A stretch of 64,000 nucleotides of DNA from Amycolatopsis sp. 195334CR (GTDB lineage Bacteria; Actinomycetota; Actinomycetes; Mycobacteriales; Pseudonocardiaceae). The notes below the pieces were generated by a model. It made no database searches and was not told the DNA's origin. It saw only the letters and a program-made list of their open reading frames with translations. How positions within the stretch are numbered: position 1 is the first letter of the stretch; each line of letters starts with the position of its first letter. A program made the translations under genes and the position numbers. The stretch lies in contig NZ_JAFJMJ010000001.1 of the NCBI RefSeq assembly GCF_017309385.1, positions 3,968,001 through 4,032,000 on the forward strand, written 5' to 3'. Shown here piece after piece: positions 1-9,160 of this stretch.

Positions 1-1862
1 GCAACCGCTACACCGACGCCGAAGACCGGTACGCCGACGCCGTGGCCCGGCTCTGCGCGACCTTCGCCGTGGACAACGCGGATTCGTTGTGGGACAGGCT
101 GTTCGAGGTCGAGCCACCGGACGGTTTGCCCGAGCGGCTGACCGCCTACTTCGACCTGCTGCGCGGTGAATCCGAAGCGAGTGAGGACGACGCGGCACGT
201 GAGCGCTACATGGCGTCGTGGGTGCGGGCCGCGGTCGCCGACGCCGGTGCGGCGCCGGTGGTCGTGGTCACCGGCGGTTTCCACCGGCCCGCACTGGAAC
301 GCCTGGCCGCGGGCGAATCCGACGGCTGGCCGGAGGTCCCGGCCCCGCCGCCGGGCGCCACCGGGGAGAGCTTCCTGGTGCCGTACTCGTTCCGGCGGCT
401 GGACGCGTTCACCGGCTACCAGTCCGGCATGCCGTCGCCGGAGTATTACCAGCTCCTGTGGGAAGGCGGGCCGGAAGCGGCGGCGGCCGGGTTGATCGAA
501 GCCGTGGTGACCCGGCTGCGCCGCCGTGGCCTCCCGGTCTCCACCGCGGATCTGGTCACCGCGCACGCGCTGGCTGCCGGGCTGGCGAACCTGCGCGGGC
601 ACCCGCGTCCCGCGCGCGCCGATATCCTCGACGCGCTCGCGAGCACGTTGATCGCGGACGACCTCGAGCAACGGCTCCCGTGGAGCACCCGAGGGCCGCT
701 GCGGGCGGGCGCGCACCCGGCCGTGGTCGAGATGGTCGCCGCGCTCAGCGGGGACCGCACCGGCCGTCTGCACCCCGACACCCCGGCGCCACCGCTGGTC
801 CGCGCGGTCACCACCGAACTGGCCGAACTCGGGCTCGACGGCGACGGTCCGGTCCGCCTCGATCTCGGTCGCGACGGGCGGCGCAGCCGCGTCCTGCACC
901 GGTTGCGCGTACTGGAGATCCCGGGTTTCGAACGGCAGCGCGGCCCCGGCTCGGGCGCCGATCCGGTGTGCACCGAACAGTGGCGGCTGACCGTGACGGA
1001 GCTGCGCCTGCCCATGTTGATCGAGGCGGGCGCGTACGGCGGCACCCCGGCCGACGCGGCCGCCGCGGTGCTCGCCGAACGCGCTGCGGGCGCGGAGGTC
1101 GGCGAGTTGGCCGGTGTGCTGTTCGACGCGGTGCTGTGCGGGGTGGTCGACCTCGCCGAACAGCTCACGGCCGAGTTGCGGACCGGCCTGGCTGCCGCGG
1201 CCGATCTCGGTGCGCTGGGCCGGGTGCTGGCGGTGGTGCTCGGCCTGTGGCGGCATGGTGACCTCTGGCAGACAGCGGGCAGCGATGCGCTGGCCGAGGT
1301 GCTGACCGCCGCCGTGCCCAGGCTGTTGTGGCTGGCCGAAGGCGTGCGCGGTGGTCCGGCGCCCGCCGACGCCGATCGGCTCGACGCGATGGTGGCCCTG
1401 CGCGACGCCCTGCGGTACGCCACGCCGATGCTCGATCCGGCGGCCGTGCTCGCGGCGTGCCGTCGGATAGCCGCCGATCCGGGCGCGCCACCCGATCTGC
1501 GCGGTGCGGCCTCCGGTCTCGTCTGGTCTTCAGGGGCAGGCGATCCGGTCGGCGCGATCCCCGGCGGACCGCACACCGTCGGCGATTGGCTGGCCGGGCT
1601 GTTCGCGGTGGCCAGGGCGCAGGTGCTCGCCGGGAACCAGGTGCTGACCGTGCTCGACGAGCTGGTCGGCGGGATGGCGGACGAGGAGTTCCTGGTCGCG
1701 TTGCCCGCGCTGCGCCAGGCGTTCGCCTACTTCCCGCCGTACGAACGCCGTCAGCTCGCCGCCGCACTGCGCCGCGAACCACCGGCGGCGCCACCGGTGC
1801 CCGCCGACCCGTCCATCGAGTCCACAGTAGACGCTTTACTCAGAGCGGAGGGCCTGTGCTGA
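1..1862 (+). CDS. DUF5682-family protein (5' end outside window)
   Basis: The reading frame is open from base 3 and the start codon lies outside the window, so this is a C-terminal part of at least 619 residues. The protein is acidic and rich in Ala, Leu and Arg, with no signal peptide or membrane segment. Near residue 90 of the visible part is a hydrophobic strand ending in GGFHRPAL. Its general look and its partners match the family called DUF5682, which I know as a member of gene sets with a MoxR-type AAA+ ATPase, a VWA protein and a SWIM-domain protein. The GGFH motif recalls the EreA/ChaN-type fold (inference). The stop overlaps the next start by 7 bases, indicating translational coupling. 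The MoxR-type partner should lie just upstream, outside the window. The biochemical function is unknown. Confidence 0.72.
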   Translation, partial: NRYTDAEDRYADAVARLCATFAVDNADSLWDRLFEVEPPDGLPERLTAYFDLLRGESEASEDDAARERYMASWVRAAVADAGAAPVVVVTGGFHRPALERLAAGESDGWPEVPAPPPGATGESFLVPYSFRRLDAFTGYQSGMPSPEYYQLLWEGGPEAAAAGLIEAVVTRLRRRGLPVSTADLVTAHALAAGLANLRGHPRPARADILDALASTLIADDLEQRLPWSTRGPLRAGAHPAVVEMVAALSGDRTGRLHPDTPAPPLVRAVTTELAELGLDGDGPVRLDLGRDGRRSRVLHRLRVLEIPGFERQRGPGSGADPVCTEQWRLTVTELRLPMLIEAGAYGGTPADAAAAVLAERAAGAEVGELAGVLFDAVLCGVVDLAEQLTAELRTGLAAAADLGALGRVLAVVLGLWRHGDLWQTAGSDALAEVLTAAVPRLLWLAEGVRGGPAPADADRLDAMVALRDALRYATPMLDPAAVLAACRRIAADPGAPPDLRGAASGLVWSSGAGDPVGAIPGGPHTVGDWLAGLFAVARAQVLAGNQVLTVLDELVGGMADEEFLVALPALRQAFAYFPPYERRQLAAALRREPPAAPPVPADPSIESTVDALLRAEGLC

Positions 1863-2965
1863 CCGAACCTTCCCGCTGGCGGCTGGTCCTCGGCGAACCA
1901 GCCGCCCCGCACACCTGCCCGCTCGACGCCGAGGCCGCCGAGCGCGACGCCGCACTGGATTGGCTGTACGGCCGGGATCCGGCGCGGGCCGAACGCGGCG
2001 AGCGCCGCGGTGGCTCCGGCCCGTCCGCACTGACCACAGTGGACTGGCTCGACGGCATCCACCGGCTGTTCCCGCGCGCCACCGTGGAACGGCTGGAACG
2101 CGACGCCGTCGAACGCTACGAGATCCACGAGGTGGTCACCGATCCGGCGGTGCTGGCCAGGATCGAGCCGAATCCCACCCTGCTGCGGGCGATCCTGCGC
2201 ACCAAGCACCTGATGCACGAGGGCGTGCTCGCGCAGGCGCGGCGCATCGTCGAGGCGGTGGTCGCGGACCTGACCGGCAAGCTGGCCACCGAACTCGGCC
2301 GGGCCTCCTCCGGTGCCAGGACGAGGCGGCCGTCGCGGTTCCGGCAGGCCCGCGACTTCGACTTCCACGGCACGATCCGGGCCAATCTCGCGCACTACCG
2401 GCCCAGCAGCGGGCGGATCGCGATCGCGCAACCGCGGTTCGTCTCCCGGACGCGCCGCCACGCCGAGCGCTGGCAACTCGTCCTGCTCGTGGACCAGTCC
2501 GCGTCGATGGCCGGTTCGGTCATCCACGCGGCCGTCACCGCCTCCTGCCTGTGGCGGCTGCCCGGTCTGAGCACGCATCTCGTGGCCTTCGACACCGAAC
2601 TCGCCGATCTCACCTCGGAGGTGACCGATCCAGTGGAACTGCTGATGAAGGTGCAACTCGGCGGCGGCACGGACATCGCCCGCGCCGTCGCCTACGCCGC
2701 CACCCTGGTCGAAAACCCGCGACGCGCCATCGTCGCGGTGATCAGCGACTTCTTCGAAGGCGGCAACGAACAGGAGCTGGTCCGCTCGGTGGCCAGGCTG
2801 ACCGGACAGGGCACGCGCGTGCTCGGGCTGGCCGCGCTCGACGAGGAGGCGAACCCGGCCTACCACCGCGAACTCGCCCAGCGACTGGCGAACGCCGGTG
2901 CCCGGGTCGGTGCGATGACCCCGGGTGAGCTGGCCGGCTTTGTCGCGGAACGGATCGCCCGATGA
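1856..2965 (+). CDS. VWA-domain protein (MoxR/VWA-type system)
   Basis: A 369-residue cytosolic protein with a von Willebrand A domain in its C-terminal half. The MIDAS motif DQSASM starts at Asp213, and the second metal-loop element GGGTDI is also present, so metal binding looks intact. The GTG start was chosen because it overlaps the stop of the DUF5682 gene and the protein begins directly with the conserved-looking VLTEPSRWRL. An ATG start in the same frame would lie far downstream. It overlaps the SWIM gene by 4 bases (ATGA). VWA proteins of this class usually act as the adaptor of a MoxR AAA+ ATPase, presenting or remodelling a substrate protein; which substrate is not visible here. Confidence 0.85.
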   Translation: MLTEPSRWRLVLGEPAAPHTCPLDAEAAERDAALDWLYGRDPARAERGERRGGSGPSALTTVDWLDGIHRLFPRATVERLERDAVERYEIHEVVTDPAVLARIEPNPTLLRAILRTKHLMHEGVLAQARRIVEAVVADLTGKLATELGRASSGARTRRPSRFRQARDFDFHGTIRANLAHYRPSSGRIAIAQPRFVSRTRRHAERWQLVLLVDQSASMAGSVIHAAVTASCLWRLPGLSTHLVAFDTELADLTSEVTDPVELLMKVQLGGGTDIARAVAYAATLVENPRRAIVAVISDFFEGGNEQELVRSVARLTGQGTRVLGLAALDEEANPAYHRELAQRLANAGARVGAMTPGELAGFVAERIAR

Positions 2966-5109
2966 CCCGCCAGGACCTGCTCGCCCTCACCCCGGCCGCA
3001 CTGGTGGCGCTCGCCAATCGCGGTCTGGTCAAGCGTGCGGTCAAGGAGTTGGACGCGGGCGCGATCCCGTCGCTCGACCTGTCGGCGGATGGCGCGCTGC
3101 ACGGCCGGTTCGCCGACGGTTCGGAGACCGTGCTGCCCGCCGACGCGGGATTCGACGGTGCCGGGTGTTCCTGTGGAGCGGTCGGGACCTGCCGTCACCG
3201 GGTCGGCCTGGTGCTGGCGTACCAGCGTCGCCATCCGCCGGGGGAGCTGGTGGTCACATCCCCCGGCGCGATCACCGACGAGGAGTTGGTGGCCGCCTTC
3301 GGCAACCGGGCGCTGGCGGCGGCGCGGCGGGTGCACCGCGCCGGGTACTCGGCACGTATCCGCCGGGCGAGCGCGGACGATCCGGTGGCGGAGGTCGAGC
3401 TGCCCGCGTGCACGGTCCGCTTCCTGGTGCCGGGGGAGTTGGGTTACGTGCACACCGAGGCGACCGAGGCGAAGCGTGAGCAGACGATCGTGCTGGCGGT
3501 GTGGGCGTGCCGGGCCGCCGACGAAACCGCGCCCGAGGTGCCGGAACTACGGCTGGACGTCGGTGGTGCCGAGGTGCGGTCGGCCACCGGGTTGGAACCC
3601 GCGCTGGTGGTGGCCGAGCGCCTGCTGCTCGAAGGCGCCGCCGATGCCGGTCCGGTCCTGCTCGCGAGCCTGGACCGGTTGCGGGCGGACCTCGAAGCCG
3701 CCGAACTGCGCTGGCCCGCCGCGGCGGTCGCCGAACTGGGGGAGCAGCTCGGTTACCACCGGTCGCGCAGCGCGCACTACCGCGCGAGGCGGTTCGCCGA
3801 GTTGCTGACGGAACTGCACGCGCGCCACCGGGCGGCGCTGTCCGGGACGAGCCCGCGCTCGCGGGTGCTGGGCACCGGCGAGCCGGGGGAGACACCGTTG
3901 CGGCGGGTGCGCCTGACCAGCCTCGGTTGCCGGATCTCCGGCGTGCCGGGCGGGCGGCTGGCGGAGATCTACTTCGCCGACGCCCGCAGCGCCACGGTCC
4001 TAGTGCTGCGGCGAACCTTCCCGGTACCCGACGGCGAGACACGCACCGGGCACGACCTCGCCACGCAACGGATCAACGGCACGTCGTTGCTCGCGCTGGC
4101 GGGCTCGAACGTGGTTTCGGAATCGGCCTACCGCAGCGCGAGCCGCGTCCTGCGCCTGGCTTCGGCTCGCGTCGCCCAAACCACCACCACCCCGGTCGGC
4201 AATTCGTGGGCTCGGCTGCCCTCTTCGCTGGTCATCCGCGACTACCGGGCCTTCGCCGCCGAACTCGCCGCGCTGCCGCCGTCCCTCATCCGCCCCCGCG
4301 TGGCCGCCGAACAGGTGCGGGTCCTCCAAATCGCCGGCGTGCGCCACCTCACCTACCACCCCGGCGACCAACTCCTGGAGGCCGAAATCACCGACGCCCA
4401 GGGTGTCTCAGGCACCATCCGGGCCCACCACTCCGAACACCGCCCAGGCGCCCTGGATGCCCTAGCCGCTGCCCTCTCCGCAACCCCCCACTACCTAAGC
4501 GGCTCCGTCCACCAGGTCCGAGGTGCCCTGGTCGTCGACCCCATCGCCGTCCTGACCTCCACTCCCCAGCCCACCTCTGCCCAACCCACTCCCGCCCAAC
4601 CCACTCCCGCCCAACCCACTCCCGCTCTGACCGCCCCTGCCCTGACCACTCCCGACCAAACCGCGCCCGCCCAACACACCCCTGCCCAAACCATCCCCGC
4701 CTTGACCGCCCCCGCCCAAACCACTCCCGACCAAGCCGTCTCTGCCCAAAGCACCCCTGCCCTGGCCACTCCCAACCAAGCCGCCCAGGCCCTGACCACC
4801 ACCCTGATCCACCCAGACCTAGCCCCCACCACCCACCCGATCCGCCTCCCCCTGGCTCCCGCACTCACCCCAGACCCGATCACCACCGCCCTAACCCTCC
4901 TCGCCGATGCCGCCCACCAGGGTCTCCTGCACACCACCCCCGCCGACGCCGCTCTCACCCAGACCGTCTCCGCCCTGACCGATGCGGGCTACCCCTCGGC
5001 CGCCAAGGCACTGGCCGCCTTCGCCACCTCCCTCCGCACCCGAACCGACCTCCCCGTCACCTGGCTCGCGGCCTACCTGCGCCTGACCCTCACCACCCCG
5101 CACCCATGA
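2962..5109 (+). CDS. SWIM zinc-finger protein
   Basis: A 715-residue protein with a SWIM zinc-binding motif of the form C-x-C-x5-C-x-H at Cys69, Cys71, Cys77 and His79. SWIM fingers bind DNA or protein. In this gene neighbourhood (VWA, DUF5682) they are standard third partners. The rest is a long alpha/beta region without a motif I can name. Residues about 530-615 are a Pro/Thr/Ala/Gln-rich tract made from repeats (see the repeat entry), followed by a conserved-looking helical tail of about 100 residues. The start ATG overlaps the VWA stop, so the three genes are one transcript. The low-complexity tract probably forms a flexible linker and is likely variable between strains. Confidence 0.82.
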   Translation: MTRQDLLALTPAALVALANRGLVKRAVKELDAGAIPSLDLSADGALHGRFADGSETVLPADAGFDGAGCSCGAVGTCRHRVGLVLAYQRRHPPGELVVTSPGAITDEELVAAFGNRALAAARRVHRAGYSARIRRASADDPVAEVELPACTVRFLVPGELGYVHTEATEAKREQTIVLAVWACRAADETAPEVPELRLDVGGAEVRSATGLEPALVVAERLLLEGAADAGPVLLASLDRLRADLEAAELRWPAAAVAELGEQLGYHRSRSAHYRARRFAELLTELHARHRAALSGTSPRSRVLGTGEPGETPLRRVRLTSLGCRISGVPGGRLAEIYFADARSATVLVLRRTFPVPDGETRTGHDLATQRINGTSLLALAGSNVVSESAYRSASRVLRLASARVAQTTTTPVGNSWARLPSSLVIRDYRAFAAELAALPPSLIRPRVAAEQVRVLQIAGVRHLTYHPGDQLLEAEITDAQGVSGTIRAHHSEHRPGALDALAAALSATPHYLSGSVHQVRGALVVDPIAVLTSTPQPTSAQPTPAQPTPAQPTPALTAPALTTPDQTAPAQHTPAQTIPALTAPAQTTPDQAVSAQSTPALATPNQAAQALTTTLIHPDLAPTTHPIRLPLAPALTPDPITTALTLLADAAHQGLLHTTPADAALTQTVSALTDAGYPSAAKALAAFATSLRTRTDLPVTWLAAYLRLTLTTPHP
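4558..4800 (+). repeat. In-frame Pro/Thr/Ala/Gln minisatellite in the SWIM gene
   Basis: Three exact copies of a 15-base unit (coding TPAQP-like residues) occur between about 4576 and 4625. They are followed by degenerate copies with a longer period in which PAQ, PAL and PDQ triplets alternate. All units are multiples of three and keep the frame. The coding strand is C-rich and nearly free of G, unlike the flanking gene. Confidence 0.85.
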
Positions 5110-5272
5110 CCACACCCGCCGCCGCCTCATTACCGAAGGAGCCCATGCACCCGAAGAAGCCCCTCACACTCGCCACCGAGCAGCCCATGCCCTCGCACTC
5201 CCCACCGAGGCAGCCCATGCACTCGACCCCATGCCCTCGCCCTCGCACCCCGGGCCTGCGCCACCGCGCCTC

Positions 5273-5305
5273 TCGCCCGCCGCGGCGTAGCGCGAAGGCG
5301 GGCGA
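5273..5305 (+). terminator. Hairpin downstream of the SWIM gene
   Basis: Nine-base arms (5273-5281 and 5297-5305) pair perfectly around a 15-base loop, 160 bases after the SWIM stop. There is no U-tract, as is usual in GC-rich actinomycetes. The stretch 5110-5272 before it holds short degenerate repeats of a CCCATGC-containing unit and no convincing gene. Confidence 0.45.
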
Positions 5306-5375
5306 GCCACCCAGCCAGCTACCCGAGGCGCCGCCGCCTTCGAGCCCCAGGGCCCGCGGCTGTCTCACCTCCCGC

Positions 5376-5397
5376 CCACCCCGAACCGTCGGGGTGG
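5376..5397 (+). terminator. Short perfect hairpin just before the molybdoenzyme gene
   Basis: A 9-base perfect stem (5376-5384 with 5389-5397) with a 4-base ACCG loop ends 18 bases before the chosen start codon of the next gene. It could be a second terminator for the upstream operon or a leader hairpin that affects translation of the molybdoenzyme. Confidence 0.4.
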
Positions 5398-5415
5398 CTC
5401 GGTAGCGTGGCGGAT

Positions 5416-7677
5416 ATGAGCAGGCCACACCTGACCCACTGGGGCGCCTTCCAGGCGAGCTCCGACGGCACCCGCCTGACCGAGGTCCGCCCCTTTCCCG
5501 GCGACCCCGAGCCCAACGAGCTCATCCACAACGTGGCCTCCGCCCAGCACCACCCGACCAGGGTCGACCGCCCCTACGTCCGGGCCGGGTGGCTCGAGCA
5601 CGGCCCCGGCAGCGCGCCCCGCCGAGGCACCGAGCCCTTCGTGCCCCTCGACTGGGCGCGCGCCGAGGAGCTGCTCGGCGCCGAACTGCGCAGGGTGTAC
5701 CGCGAGCACGGCGGCACCTCCGTCTTCGGCGGCTCCTACGGCTGGGGCAGCGCCGGCCGCTTCCACCACGCCCAGAGCCAGGTCCACCGCTTCCTCAACA
5801 CCCTCGGCGGCTACGTCCGCTCCTTCGGCACCTACAGCTACGGCACCAGCGAGGCCCTCCTCCCGCACATCCTCGGCGACGCCTGGGCGATCATCCGCGG
5901 CTCGACCTCGTGGGAACAGATCGAGCGCCACACCGACCTGGTCGTCGCCTTCGGCGGCATTTCGGCCAAGAACTCCATGATGTCCTCCGGCGGCGTAGCC
6001 CGGCACCGGATTCGGGAGCGGCTGGCGCGCGTCAAGAAGTCCGGCACCCGCGTCGTCTCGATCAGTCCGATCGCCGACGACACCCCGCCAGAGGCCGACG
6101 CCGAGTGGCTCGCCCCGCGACCCGGTACCGACGCGGCGCTGATGCTCGCCTTGGCCCACGTCCTGATCACCGAGGAACTCGTCGACCACGCCTTCCTCGA
6201 CCGCTACACCACCGGCTACGGCAAGTTCGCCGCCGACGTCATCGCGCACGGGCGCACGCCGGAATGGGCCGAAACCCAGACCGGCCTGCCCGCCCAGCGC
6301 ATCAGAACCCTGGCCAGGGAAATGGCCGCCGGGCGCACGATGATCTCGGTGAGCTGGTCCCTGCAACGGTCCCGCTTCGGCGAGCAACCGCTGTGGCTCG
6401 GCGTGGTGCTGGCCGCGATGCTGGGCCAGATCGGCCTGCCCGGCGGCGGGTTCGGCCACGGCTACGGTTCCTCCGCCTACCCCGGCGAGGGCGGTTCGGC
6501 GATCTCGCTGCCCGCGCTGCCCCAGGGCCACAACCCGGTCCGTGAGTTCATCCCGGTCGCCCGCATCGCCGACATGCTGCTCCACCCCGGCGCCCCCTAC
6601 GACTTCAACGGGCGCCGACTGTCCTATCCGGACATCCGGCTGGTCTACTGGTGCGGCGGCAACCCGTTCCACCACCACCAGGACCTGGCCCGCCTGCGTG
6701 AGGCGTTCACCAGGCCGGAAACGGTGGTGGTGCACGATCCCTTCTGGACCGCGACCGCGCGCCACGCCGACTTCGTGCTGCCCTCGACGATGACCGTGGA
6801 GCGCGACGACTTCGGCATGGGCAACGCCGACGCCGAACTGTGGGCCATGCCCGCGCTCACCGCCCCGCACGGCGAAGCCCGCGACGACTACACGATCTTC
6901 AGCGCACTGGCCGCCCGGTTCGGTGTCGAGCGGGAGTTCACCGAGGGACGCGACGCCCGTGCCTGGCTGGAGCACCTCTACACCAGCTGGAAACAGGACC
7001 GGAACCAAGACCTGCCCGACTTCGAGACCTTCTTCGCCACCGGCTTCGCCGAACTGCCGGTGCGCCCGGTGGACCAGGTCCTGCTCGGGGACTTCCGCGT
7101 CGATCCGGAAGCGGCGCCGCTGCCCACGCCGAGCGGCCGCATCGAGATCCACTCCGCGACCATCGAGGGCTTCGGCTACCCCGACTGCCCCGGGCACCCG
7201 GTCTGGCTCGACCCCGGCCCCGAACCAGCGGACCGCCCGCTGCACCTGCTGGCCAACCAGCCGAAGTCCCGCCTGCACAGCCAGCACGACGTCGGCGCGC
7301 ACAGCCGTTCCACCAAGCACCACGACCGTGAACCGCTGCGCATGCACCCGGAGGACGCCGCCGCGCGTGGTCTCGACGAGGGCGCCATCGTCCTGGTGCG
7401 GGGCGAGCGCGGGTCGTGCCTGGCCGCGGTCCGGCTGTCGGACGCGCTCCGGCCCGGCGTGGTCCAGCTGTCCACCGGCGCCTGGTACGACCCGGACCCG
7501 GCGGATCCGACATTCTGCCGCCACGGCAATCCGAACGTGCTGTTCGCCGACGCCCCGACCTCGGCCCTTTCCCAGGGGTGCGCCGGTGCGCACACGCGGG
7601 TCGAGGTCACCGCCTACGATGGGGAACTACCGCCACTGACCGTGCTTGAGCCACCCGTGAGCCATAATGGCACCTGA
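5416..7677 (+). CDS. Molybdopterin-dependent oxidoreductase, BisC/TorA/DorA type
   Basis: A 753-residue enzyme of the DMSO-reductase superfamily. The N-terminus lacks the cysteine set for a 4Fe-4S cluster, as in biotin sulfoxide reductase and TMAO/DMSO reductases. The segment GGSYGWGSAG followed by TYSYG corresponds to the region that carries the molybdenum-ligating serine; here it is Ser141. C-terminal dinucleotide-binding features (LLANQPKSRLHSQHD and the final beta-barrel) are intact. There is no Tat signal, so it is probably cytosolic like BisC, reducing S- or N-oxides such as oxidised biotin or methionine sulfoxide (inference). A GTG nine bases upstream is an alternative start; I prefer the ATG at 5416. 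It appears to be a single-gene transcript. Confidence 0.82.
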   Translation: MSRPHLTHWGAFQASSDGTRLTEVRPFPGDPEPNELIHNVASAQHHPTRVDRPYVRAGWLEHGPGSAPRRGTEPFVPLDWARAEELLGAELRRVYREHGGTSVFGGSYGWGSAGRFHHAQSQVHRFLNTLGGYVRSFGTYSYGTSEALLPHILGDAWAIIRGSTSWEQIERHTDLVVAFGGISAKNSMMSSGGVARHRIRERLARVKKSGTRVVSISPIADDTPPEADAEWLAPRPGTDAALMLALAHVLITEELVDHAFLDRYTTGYGKFAADVIAHGRTPEWAETQTGLPAQRIRTLAREMAAGRTMISVSWSLQRSRFGEQPLWLGVVLAAMLGQIGLPGGGFGHGYGSSAYPGEGGSAISLPALPQGHNPVREFIPVARIADMLLHPGAPYDFNGRRLSYPDIRLVYWCGGNPFHHHQDLARLREAFTRPETVVVHDPFWTATARHADFVLPSTMTVERDDFGMGNADAELWAMPALTAPHGEARDDYTIFSALAARFGVEREFTEGRDARAWLEHLYTSWKQDRNQDLPDFETFFATGFAELPVRPVDQVLLGDFRVDPEAAPLPTPSGRIEIHSATIEGFGYPDCPGHPVWLDPGPEPADRPLHLLANQPKSRLHSQHDVGAHSRSTKHHDREPLRMHPEDAAARGLDEGAIVLVRGERGSCLAAVRLSDALRPGVVQLSTGAWYDPDPADPTFCRHGNPNVLFADAPTSALSQGCAGAHTRVEVTAYDGELPPLTVLEPPVSHNGT

Positions 7678-7762
7678 CTGGCGCGCGCTGACCTTGTGTG
7701 ATCCCCCTCGTGTTCCGCGACCTCCGCTTGCGGTGGTGCCAATGTGATGCCATCATCGTGCC

Positions 7763-8275
7763 ATGGATCTGACGCCGTATGTCGACAACCTGCGTGCCGA
7801 GCTGGCGATGGCCGCCGAGGCTTCGGGCGACCACGCCCGCGAGCTCGCCGAGCGCCTGACCGGGCCGCTCGAGTCGGCGGTCCGGCTCACCCTGCTGGAG
7901 GCGCTGACCGCGGCCGCCGAGGAGATCACCCGTGATCTCGCGCCGGGTTCGGTGGACCTGCGCCTGCGCGGGCGCAACACGCCCAGCTTCGTGGTCTCCG
8001 CGCCCGTGGCGCCCGCCGCCGACGTGCCCGAGCCCGAAGCACCCCCGGTCGCCGACGACGACGGGCCGTCGGCCCGGATCAACCTGCGGCTGCCGGAGAA
8101 CCTCAAGCAGCGGATCGAAGAGGCGGCCGGTGCGGAGGGGCTGTCGATCAACGCGTGGCTGGTCCGGGCGGCCGCCGCGTCGCTCGCGCCCGGTGACCGC
8201 CGCGGCCGCGGACGCCAGGCTTCGGGCCAGTGGAACGGACTGGGCGGCCAGCGCCTCACCGGCTGGGTCCGCTAG
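7763..8275 (+). CDS. Ribbon-helix-helix protein with coiled N-terminal half
   Basis: A 170-residue protein. Residues 1-65 form an amphipathic Ala/Glu/Leu-rich helix, followed by an acidic Pro-rich linker. Residues about 110-145 (ARINLRLPENLKQRIEEAA, then SINAWLVRA) match the HicB/Arc-type ribbon-helix-helix DNA-binding fold. The tail is basic (RRGRGRQ). No toxin gene lies next to it; the following gene is a DUF4097 protein 39 bases downstream on the same strand, and this two-gene arrangement is common in actinobacteria. It is probably the regulator of that pair. The antitoxin label often given to such proteins is not supported here. Confidence 0.75.
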   Translation: MDLTPYVDNLRAELAMAAEASGDHARELAERLTGPLESAVRLTLLEALTAAAEEITRDLAPGSVDLRLRGRNTPSFVVSAPVAPAADVPEPEAPPVADDDGPSARINLRLPENLKQRIEEAAGAEGLSINAWLVRAAAASLAPGDRRGRGRQASGQWNGLGGQRLTGWVR

Positions 8276-8314
8276 CCCGCACACTCCACATCGGACACCT
8301 GCCAGAGGACGACC

Positions 8315-9160
8315 ATGCCTGTTTTCACCACACCCGCCCCGATCACCGTGCGCCTCGACCTCCCGGTCGGTGCGGCCAGGATCGTCGCCGGGGACCGCAC
8401 CGACACGGTGGTGGAGGTGCATCCCGGGAGCCCGGGCAAGAAGCACGACGTCGAGGCCGCCGAGCGGACCACCGTCGACTTCAGCGGCAACCGGCTGGTG
8501 ATCCGCGCGCCGTCGCCCAAGTCCTCGCTGTTCGGCCGGACCAGTTCGGTGCGGGTGACCATCGAACTGCCCGCCCACTCGACGATCCAGGCCGACGCGC
8601 AGTTGACCACGTTCAGCACCGAGGGCACGCTCGGCGACTGCCGCCTCACCACCGGCGGTGAGGTGCGCCTCGACCGGGTCGGCACGCTGTGGCTGAACTC
8701 GAGCCTCGGCGATGTGGCGGTCGAGCACGCCGATGGCGATGTCGAGGTCACCGCGGGCACGGGTGAGGTGCGCATCAGCGAAATCACCGGCGGCGGGGTG
8801 ATCCGGAACTCCTCGGGCAGTTGCTGGGTCGGCCGGGCCGGTGGGGACGTGCGGTTGAACACGGCCAGCGGGAACATCACCGTCGACCGCGCCGGGGGCG
8901 GGGTCGAAGCCAGGACGGCATTCGGCGAGATCCGGATCGGCGAGGTCTCGCGCGGCCGGGTGAAGCTGGAGACCTCGGCGGGTGAGATCGAGATCGGCGT
9001 CCGCAAGGGGGTTGCGGCGTGGCTGGATGTGAGCACCGGGTTCGGCGAGGTGAGCAGTGAGCTCGACGACGTCGGCGAGCCCACCGGCGACCCCGCGGAC
9101 ACCGTGGAGGTCCGCGCCCGCAGCGGCTACGGGAACATCCGGATCAGCCGCGCCCGCTGA
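8315..9160 (+). CDS. DUF4097-family beta-strand-repeat protein
   Basis: A 281-residue protein made almost entirely of short beta strands with a repeating pattern (VEVTAGTGEVRIS, VRLNTASGNITVD, EARTAFGEIRIG). This is the right-handed beta-helix or solenoid pattern of the DUF4097 (putative adhesin-like) family. No signal peptide or transmembrane segment is seen, so it is probably cytoplasmic. It follows the ribbon-helix-helix gene by 39 bases, likely in one operon. The family's role is not established; some members are linked to envelope stress. The last 60 bases are duplicated in decayed form downstream (see the repeat entry). Confidence 0.8.
   Translation: MPVFTTPAPITVRLDLPVGAARIVAGDRTDTVVEVHPGSPGKKHDVEAAERTTVDFSGNRLVIRAPSPKSSLFGRTSSVRVTIELPAHSTIQADAQLTTFSTEGTLGDCRLTTGGEVRLDRVGTLWLNSSLGDVAVEHADGDVEVTAGTGEVRISEITGGGVIRNSSGSCWVGRAGGDVRLNTASGNITVDRAGGGVEARTAFGEIRIGEVSRGRVKLETSAGEIEIGVRKGVAAWLDVSTGFGEVSSELDDVGEPTGDPADTVEVRARSGYGNIRISRAR

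Noticed and set aside
446..1576. Long antisense reading frames over the DUF5682 gene
   Set aside because: GC-rich third-position shadow; Arg/Ser/Pro-rich translation without domain character, while the plus-strand frame is coherent and coupled to the next gene.
4558..4800. CRISPR array
   Set aside because: Units are 15 bases, contiguous and in frame, without unique spacers.
5110..5272. Small gene in the gap after the SWIM gene
   Set aside because: Frames are short, Pro/Arg-rich and made of degenerate repeats; no ribosome site or conserved motif.
5365..7593. 742-residue antisense frame over the molybdoenzyme
   Set aside because: No recognisable domain; the plus strand has the full enzyme with molybdenum ligand region.
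7763..8275. Toxin-antitoxin system
   Set aside because: A ribbon-helix-helix domain is present but no toxin-like neighbour; the next gene is a DUF4097 protein.
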